Source: CAZGZD01 sp964401915
GTDB taxonomy: Bacteria > Patescibacteriota > Microgenomatia > UBA1406 > GWC2-37-13
Assembly (NCBI GenBank): GCA_964401915.1
Contig: CAYOAI010000001.1
Location: forward strand, 1-64,000
Direction: 5' to 3'
Length of the DNA: 64,000 nt
Part shown: positions 59,872 to 64,000 of the stretch, in pieces
Numbering within the stretch: position 1 is the stretch's first letter
Layout: each line of letters opens with the position of its first letter
The notes under the pieces: model-generated
Seen by the model: only the letters and a program-made list of their open reading frames with translations
What the model was told of the DNA's origin: nothing
The model's database searches: none
Program-made: the position numbers and the translations under genes

Positions 59872-60734
59872 TAAATTTTCTCAAATATAGATCTGTGTAT
59901 TTTGCCATCTCGGCAGTCGTGATTTGTATTGGTATCTTCTCGATATTTAGATGGGGATATATATTCTCAGTTGAGTTTGTTGGTGGTACACAGCTTGGAT
60001 ATACAGTCGAGCGGACTATTGATGCTGGTCAAGTAAGGCGTTTTGTTCAGTCACAAAATATTGAGGTGATCGATGCAGTAGTGCACAAAAACATACTGGC
60101 AATTCGTACAAAAGCACTTGATGAAAAGCAACAAGCTGCGCTTCACACAAAGTTGCAACAGAAATTCAAACAGAAGTTGGATATTCAGACTACAGAGACA
60201 GTTGGTCCCACACTTGGTGCCGAGACGATGAAGAAGACCGCAATTGCGGCTGTCTTGGCGATACTAGGCATTCTTCTTTATACGACTTTTGCCTTCAAAA
60301 GTGCGAATTTTGCTATGTCGGCCGTACTTGCTATGCTCCACGACCTGCTTGTTCTCTTGGGTATGTATTCTTTGCTCTCACACTTTATGCGGGCTGAATT
60401 TGACACGCTATTTGTGACAGCGGTACTGACAACTCTTTCCTTCTCAGTGCATGATACGATTGTGATATTCGACAAGATCCGTGAGTACAGACGAGAATAC
60501 GGGACAGGCAATCTGGTGCATTATGCAAATCGTGCACTTACTGAGACGATGGTGCGGTCGGTAAACAACTCTATGACGATTGTATTTATGTTGCTTGCGC
60601 TTATTCTGCTTGGTGGAGATACCATACGATTTTTTGCAGTCGCGCTTTTGATTGGAACAGTGACAGGGACCTATTCTTCTCCATTTGTCGCAACACCTAT
60701 CCTGGTCGTGCTTGAGAAAATGAAGAAAAAATAA
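59868..60734 (+). CDS. secF: Protein translocase subunit SecF
   Basis: 288 residues: N-terminal helix (about 10-30), short P1 domain with FVGGTQLGYTVE, then five membrane helices with VGPTLGAETMKKTAIAAVLA, LATLSFSVHDTIV equivalent TLSFSVHDTIVIFDKIRE (quoted in part) and a final TGTYSSPFVATP. It pairs with SecD. The gene is followed after one base by a metallo-hydrolase, so the operon continues. Confidence 0.96.
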   Translation: MINFLKYRSVYFAISAVVICIGIFSIFRWGYIFSVEFVGGTQLGYTVERTIDAGQVRRFVQSQNIEVIDAVVHKNILAIRTKALDEKQQAALHTKLQQKFKQKLDIQTTETVGPTLGAETMKKTAIAAVLAILGILLYTTFAFKSANFAMSAVLAMLHDLLVLLGMYSLLSHFMRAEFDTLFVTAVLTTLSFSVHDTIVIFDKIREYRREYGTGNLVHYANRALTETMVRSVNNSMTIVFMLLALILLGGDTIRFFAVALLIGTVTGTYSSPFVATPILVVLEKMKKK

Positions 60735-60735
60735 T

Positions 60736-61359
60736 ATGGATTTTACGATCTACTCACTTGGGCAGATGCAGGCAAATTGCTATCTTATTGAGGATGGTGG
60801 CGACTGCATCCTGATTGATCCGGCCGATGAGGGGAGCTTCATACTTGAGCAGCTTGTCTCGCGCCGCCTCCATCTATTGGGGCAATTTGCATCTCACGGA
60901 CATTTTGATCATGTGATGGCAGCGGGCGAGATCGAGGCAAGCCTTGATGTTCCACTTTCTATTTTTAGAGAAGATCAATTCTTAATTAACAGGCTTGAGG
61001 ATACGGCTAAGCATTTCTTGGGCCATGAACCAATCGTCATAAAACCCGCAAGCTTTTCTTATCTCAAAGAGGGGGAGCGCAAGCTTGGGCCTTTCACCTT
61101 TGAAGTTCTACATATCCCTGGACATACTCCAGGGTCTGCCGCATATTATTTCAGGCGCGAAGGTTGGCTTTTCACAGGGGACACATTATTTAAAGAGACA
61201 ATAGGTCGATATGATTTTTCCTACAGCAAGAAAGATGAGTTGAAGAAATCACTTGTGAGATTATTATCTCTTCCACAAGACACGATTGTGTATCCAGGCC
61301 ATGGGGAATCAACGATGATAAGTGACGAGCAGAAGGTGATGGAAAAATTTAATCTGTAG
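60736..61359 (+). CDS. Metallo-beta-lactamase fold hydrolase (glyoxalase II-like)
   Basis: 207 residues. The zinc motif HxHxDH is SHGHFDHVMA, followed by HIPGHTPGSAAYYF, LFTGDTLFKE (the bridging Asp) and YPGHGESTMISDE (last His). This is the glyoxalase II/YcbL type, which hydrolyses thioesters or related small substrates in the cytoplasm. It follows secF by one base and its end overlaps the convergent CCA-enzyme gene by 11 bases. No substrate is certain. Confidence 0.93.
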   Translation: MDFTIYSLGQMQANCYLIEDGGDCILIDPADEGSFILEQLVSRRLHLLGQFASHGHFDHVMAAGEIEASLDVPLSIFREDQFLINRLEDTAKHFLGHEPIVIKPASFSYLKEGERKLGPFTFEVLHIPGHTPGSAAYYFRREGWLFTGDTLFKETIGRYDFSYSKKDELKKSLVRLLSLPQDTIVYPGHGESTMISDEQKVMEKFNL

Positions 61360-62686
61360 CGAGTTTTTTTATTTCAGCAAGAAGAGCCTTTTTTTCGTTT
61401 TTTATCTTATCTTCAACGACTTTCTCAAAAATTGCATTTAGAATCTTGCCAATCTGTGGACCGGGCTTGAGATTCAGCTCGGCCATTACGTCGCGGCCCG
61501 TAATTTTTAGATCTGTCAGATCAAATGGCTTTTTCTGCACCTCAGCCAGTCGCTTTATAAAAAGCTCAAGGCGCCAAGATGTAGGAGTAGCTCCTGATCC
61601 GATGCGGTCTCCTGTTCGAACAGCAAGCATGTCCTCGATATTCGCTCGTCCCACAGCCGTTATAAACCTACGCACTGCTTTGTCTGTCTGCTCCTCTGAC
61701 ACGGAGAACATATGATGACGAACAAGCATTACGAGTTTTTCCTTCTGAACTTTTGAGAGATGAAGGCGGTCTGCAATCTGCCCCGCAAGATTGGCTCCCA
61801 CGACCTCGTGGTTGTAGAATGTGATGATCTCAGTGTCTGGATCTTTTTTGAATGTAGAGAATTTGCCGATATCGTGCAAGAGTGCTGCGAGGCGTGTGAT
61901 TGGATCGCTTGATGGACAATGTTTGAGCGCCATCACACAGTGAGTACCCACATCGTAGATATGGTGGCGCTTGGGACTTATCTGCGAAATTTCAAAACAT
62001 CGATCAAGTTCGGGCAGGATGTGAGCAAGAAGCCCGCACTCGCGAGCAAGAAGTATTCCTTCAGCCGGATGATCTGAAGCAATGATTCGCAAAAGTTCAT
62101 CTCGAATTCTCTCCTGTGCGATATTTGTGATGAGCGAAGAGTTTTTTTTGATTGCATCTTGCGTATTTTTTTCAATAGTAAACCCGAGTTCTGTCGCTAT
62201 CCGCACAGCACGGAGTAGTCGCAAAGCATCTTCCCCGAAACGCACATTTGCGTCCCCAACTGCTCGAATTATTTTCTTCTCAATATCCACCTGTCCGCCG
62301 TATGGATCAACAATTTTCTTGCCGTCATATGCTATTGCATTGATGGTAAAATCGCGACGAGCTAGATCTTCCTCGATAGTCTTGGCCCATGTGACATCCT
62401 TTGGCCTGCGGCTGTCCTTGTATTCACCTTCACGGCGATATGTAGTCACCTCAAATATTTGTTTATCTTTCACCTCTATCCCAACTGTACCGAAGGTGTT
62501 GTTATAGAACCCTTTGGGATAGAGCTTGAGGATCTCTTCAGGCGTCGCGCTTGTTGCGAAGTCCCAGTCCTTGACCGACTTTTTAAGCAACAGATCCCGC
62601 ACCGACCCGCCAACCACGAATATTTCGTAGCCTGCATCGGTAAATGATTTCATAAATTGTGCAACGTAATCTGGAAGCTTTAACAT
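61349..62686 (-). CDS. cca: CCA tRNA nucleotidyltransferase (class II, with HD domain)
   Basis: 445 residues from ATG 62686. The head has IFVVGGSVRDLLLKK and the metal-binding pair D40-W41-D42, with RRDFTINAIAY following, as in CCA-adding enzymes and poly(A) polymerases. The HD domain is seen in LAALLHDIGKFSTF. It adds or repairs the 3' CCA, required because the tRNA genes here do not encode it. Start 62686 (MLKLPDYV) is chosen; a -10 TATAAT lies 7 bases before it, and the longer reading to 62707 would include it. Confidence 0.93.
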   Translation of the reverse strand: MLKLPDYVAQFMKSFTDAGYEIFVVGGSVRDLLLKKSVKDWDFATSATPEEILKLYPKGFYNNTFGTVGIEVKDKQIFEVTTYRREGEYKDSRRPKDVTWAKTIEEDLARRDFTINAIAYDGKKIVDPYGGQVDIEKKIIRAVGDANVRFGEDALRLLRAVRIATELGFTIEKNTQDAIKKNSSLITNIAQERIRDELLRIIASDHPAEGILLARECGLLAHILPELDRCFEISQISPKRHHIYDVGTHCVMALKHCPSSDPITRLAALLHDIGKFSTFKKDPDTEIITFYNHEVVGANLAGQIADRLHLSKVQKEKLVMLVRHHMFSVSEEQTDKAVRRFITAVGRANIEDMLAVRTGDRIGSGATPTSWRLELFIKRLAEVQKKPFDLTDLKITGRDVMAELNLKPGPQIGKILNAIFEKVVEDKIKNEKKALLAEIKKLATD

Positions 62687-62693
62687 GTAAGTT

Positions 62694-62699
62694 ATTATA
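62694..62699 (-). promoter_or_regulatory. -10 element of the CCA-enzyme gene
   Basis: TATAAT on the minus strand, 7 bases before ATG 62686. It predicts a leaderless message. Confidence 0.45.
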
Positions 62700-62716
62700 C
62701 AGCGCATACTATCTGT

Positions 62717-62745
62717 TTGACTTTATATACTAATCTGACTATTCT
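62717..62745 (+). promoter_or_regulatory. Sigma-70 promoter of the gene at 62753
   Basis: TTGACT (62717-62722), 17-base spacer, TATTCT (62740-62745), 7 bases before ATG 62753. Both hexamers and the spacing fit a leaderless start. Confidence 0.6.
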
Positions 62746-62752
62746 TAATCTA

Positions 62753-63505
62753 ATGGACGAAATTCAAGCTTCTACTCCACTCAGTCATCATGGGAATCCG
62801 CTGCTTCGCATTTTAGCTTTGCTATTTTTTGCACTACTTATTGCAGCGGTTTCATCTTTGGTTACGTATTACTTCATTGGCAAGCAGGTGCAAGTACAAC
62901 CGCAAAGTTCGCTACAGCCAACAGCTAAGGCTGTCCCAACCGATTTTCCAACCACTACTGGAACAATTCCCACTCCTACCTTATATCCAACTAGCAATGA
63001 TCCTAATGAAGTGAGATTTACCTCTGAAAAGCTGGGAATTACTTTTACGTATCTTAAAACGCAGGATAAGTCTTTCCCAAATAGCACGATTGAAGCAACC
63101 GAAACAGGTAATAGAGTATACGTTGGAGGAAAAGATGGACAATGGGTGGAAGTTTTTGAAAAAAGCCCCAATGACTCTTTTGAGGAAGCCATTAGAAAAA
63201 GATTATTGGCAAATTACTCACCCGCGGATTGTTTTGTAGTAAAAAGTAAGTTAAATAATTTTACTTATCCCTCTTCTTTTGAACAAGCATATATTTCTTT
63301 CCCAAAAACCAATCAAGAAAACGATCCTTTTTCCGAAAGCACTGCGAGTAAATGTCCAGCTGAATATAGGGAGACCAATGGGATAAGATATTTTTTACAA
63401 GATAACAATCACCCAAGTAAATTTCTCTTCTTCAGTATAGGGCAGTATGGTATTACATCAGGCAGTGATAAAGGTTGGCAGCAAACCGTTCAAATTCTTA
63501 AATAA
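62753..63505 (+). CDS. Single-pass surface protein of unknown function, 250 residues
   Basis: An N-terminal hydrophobic helix (LLRILALLFFALLIAAVSSL, about 18-37) anchors the protein, followed by a Pro/Thr-rich linker (about 55-80) and a folded outer part with Cys pairs (PADCFVV, SKCPAEY). I do not recognise a family. ATG 62753 is preferred because a promoter ends 7 bases before it; the longer reading from 62717 would start inside the promoter. The gene diverges from the CCA enzyme gene. Confidence 0.7.
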   Translation: MDEIQASTPLSHHGNPLLRILALLFFALLIAAVSSLVTYYFIGKQVQVQPQSSLQPTAKAVPTDFPTTTGTIPTPTLYPTSNDPNEVRFTSEKLGITFTYLKTQDKSFPNSTIEATETGNRVYVGGKDGQWVEVFEKSPNDSFEEAIRKRLLANYSPADCFVVKSKLNNFTYPSSFEQAYISFPKTNQENDPFSESTASKCPAEYRETNGIRYFLQDNNHPSKFLFFSIGQYGITSGSDKGWQQTVQILK

Positions 63506-63534
63506 TACTTAATCATTATTCATTACTTATAACC

Positions 63535-64000
63535 TTAGATAAGCTTTTTCAGTGAGTCGATGCTTTCTTTGGTCGGGCCGGAGCCTTCACCCGGCACTTC
63601 CAGTATGAAGGGAAGATTCTTAAGCTTTGGATGATGGAGGAGTAGAGGGAATACATTGCCTCCGATTGTGCCCTCTCCGATATTGGCATGCTGATCGCGA
63701 AGACTTCCACGAGGATTGCGGCTGTCATTCGCATGAATCAATTCAAGCCGATCAAGGCCGATGGTGTCTTCAAAATGCTGCAGGAACCTTTCAAGCTTTT
63801 CTGCAGTTGAGAAGTCGTATCCTGCGTCATTTGCATGACAGGTATCAAGGCAAACCTTGAGTCGATCACTACCCACTTCACGAATGATTTTGCCAATCTC
63901 TTCAAACTTGAGTCCGATCTTGCGATTGCCGGCATTTTCGATGATAAAGTACGTATCATCTGGCGACTTTTGCAGAATTTCTTTGACTTGCGCGACGAGC
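63535..64000 (-). CDS. nfo: Endonuclease IV (Nfo), C-terminal part, cut by window end
   Basis: The gene runs off the right edge; about 155 residues are visible. Zinc-ligand blocks of AP endonucleases are present in order: ENAGNRKIGLKFEEIG (Glu), CLDTCHANDAG (Asp, His), LELIHANDSRN (His), DQHANIGEG (Asp, His) and ILEVPGEG (Glu). It cuts DNA at abasic sites in base excision repair. The stop is at 63535. GTG 63876 is only an internal Val, since reading continues through FIIENAGNRKIG. Confidence 0.95.
   Translation of the reverse strand, partial: LVAQVKEILQKSPDDTYFIIENAGNRKIGLKFEEIGKIIREVGSDRLKVCLDTCHANDAGYDFSTAEKLERFLQHFEDTIGLDRLELIHANDSRNPRGSLRDQHANIGEGTIGGNVFPLLLHHPKLKNLPFILEVPGEGSGPTKESIDSLKKLI

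Noticed and set aside
1..64000. CRISPR array, rRNA genes, IS elements or prophage
   Set aside because: No regularly spaced repeats, rRNA sequence, transposase or phage structural genes were seen on either strand.
1..64000. Recoded UGA (Gly) as in Gracilibacteria/SR1
   Set aside because: UGA ends genes at expected lengths (37767, 54322, 58519) and does not occur within conserved genes.

Overview
The window reads as a stretch of a Patescibacteria (Candidate Phyla Radiation) chromosome, most likely in or near the Microgenomates. This is inferred from gene content and was not tested by phylogeny. The supporting signs are: many very hydrophobic GT-C glycosyltransferases; DUF4012, DUF3048 and DUF4446 proteins; an RRM RNA-binding protein; an aspartyl-tRNA synthetase without its usual insertion domain; a short IF-2; tRNA genes without encoded CCA together with a CCA-adding enzyme; AT-rich sequence; and very few Shine-Dalgarno sequences. 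UGA is used as a normal stop (for example at 37767, 54322 and 58519), so there is no sign of the recoded UGA of Gracilibacteria/SR1.

Layout. 1-3016: the end of a primary sigma factor, then small or orphan genes (a Trp-rich 254-residue unknown, two Cys4 mini-proteins, an RRM protein with structured flanks, a CPBP protease). 3018-23140: a glycan-assembly region of about fifteen genes. It holds GT2 and GT4 cytoplasmic transferases, a dolichyl-phosphate-glucose-synthase-like GT2, a Wzx-type flippase and at least eight polytopic GT-C or GT-C-like proteins, in two long minus-strand runs with a few plus-strand genes between. 23148-26069: a MacA/MacB-like exporter. 26088-31113: another GT4, UppP, an FKBP isomerase, a histidine phosphatase and a GT-C protein around tRNA-Ala, Ile, Phe and Gly (plus strand) and tRNA-Ser and Cys (minus strand). 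31526-34340: a YkuK RNase H-like protein overlapping a RecD2/Dda-like helicase, convergent with a Lon-type ATPase that has no protease domain. 34365-36486: groES-groEL with a clear promoter and terminator, then tRNA-Tyr and two more GT-C genes. 39509-63505: mostly housekeeping, namely DD-carboxypeptidase, aspS, recJ, rmuC, a nusA-infB-DHH cluster, rplY, DUF4012, a cytidylyltransferase-fold gene with thpR, a MidA-like methyltransferase, DUF4446, DUF3048, an HTH gene with secD-secF, a metallo-hydrolase and the CCA enzyme. 63535-64000: the C-terminal part of endonuclease IV.

How it fits together. The GT2 and GT4 enzymes, lipid-phosphosugar synthase, flippase, GT-C enzymes and UppP are the parts needed to build lipid-linked sugars inside the cell, flip them and attach sugars outside; undecaprenyl phosphate is then recycled. 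No sugar-nucleotide synthesis genes are present, so precursors must come from elsewhere in the genome or from a host.

The most general signal is promoter geometry. At more than a dozen gene starts a good -10 hexamer lies only 6-9 bases before the ATG, with no Shine-Dalgarno. This implies leaderless mRNAs as a common mode of expression. At 21985-22043 two divergent genes overlap by 29 bp at their 5' ends, and each carries the other's -10 inside its coding sequence. Other unusual points are direct repeats made from pieces of tRNA-Gly and tRNA-Cys flanking roughly 84-bp inserts, a tRNA-Ile with a UAU anticodon and a tRNA-Tyr with a C1-G72 pair.
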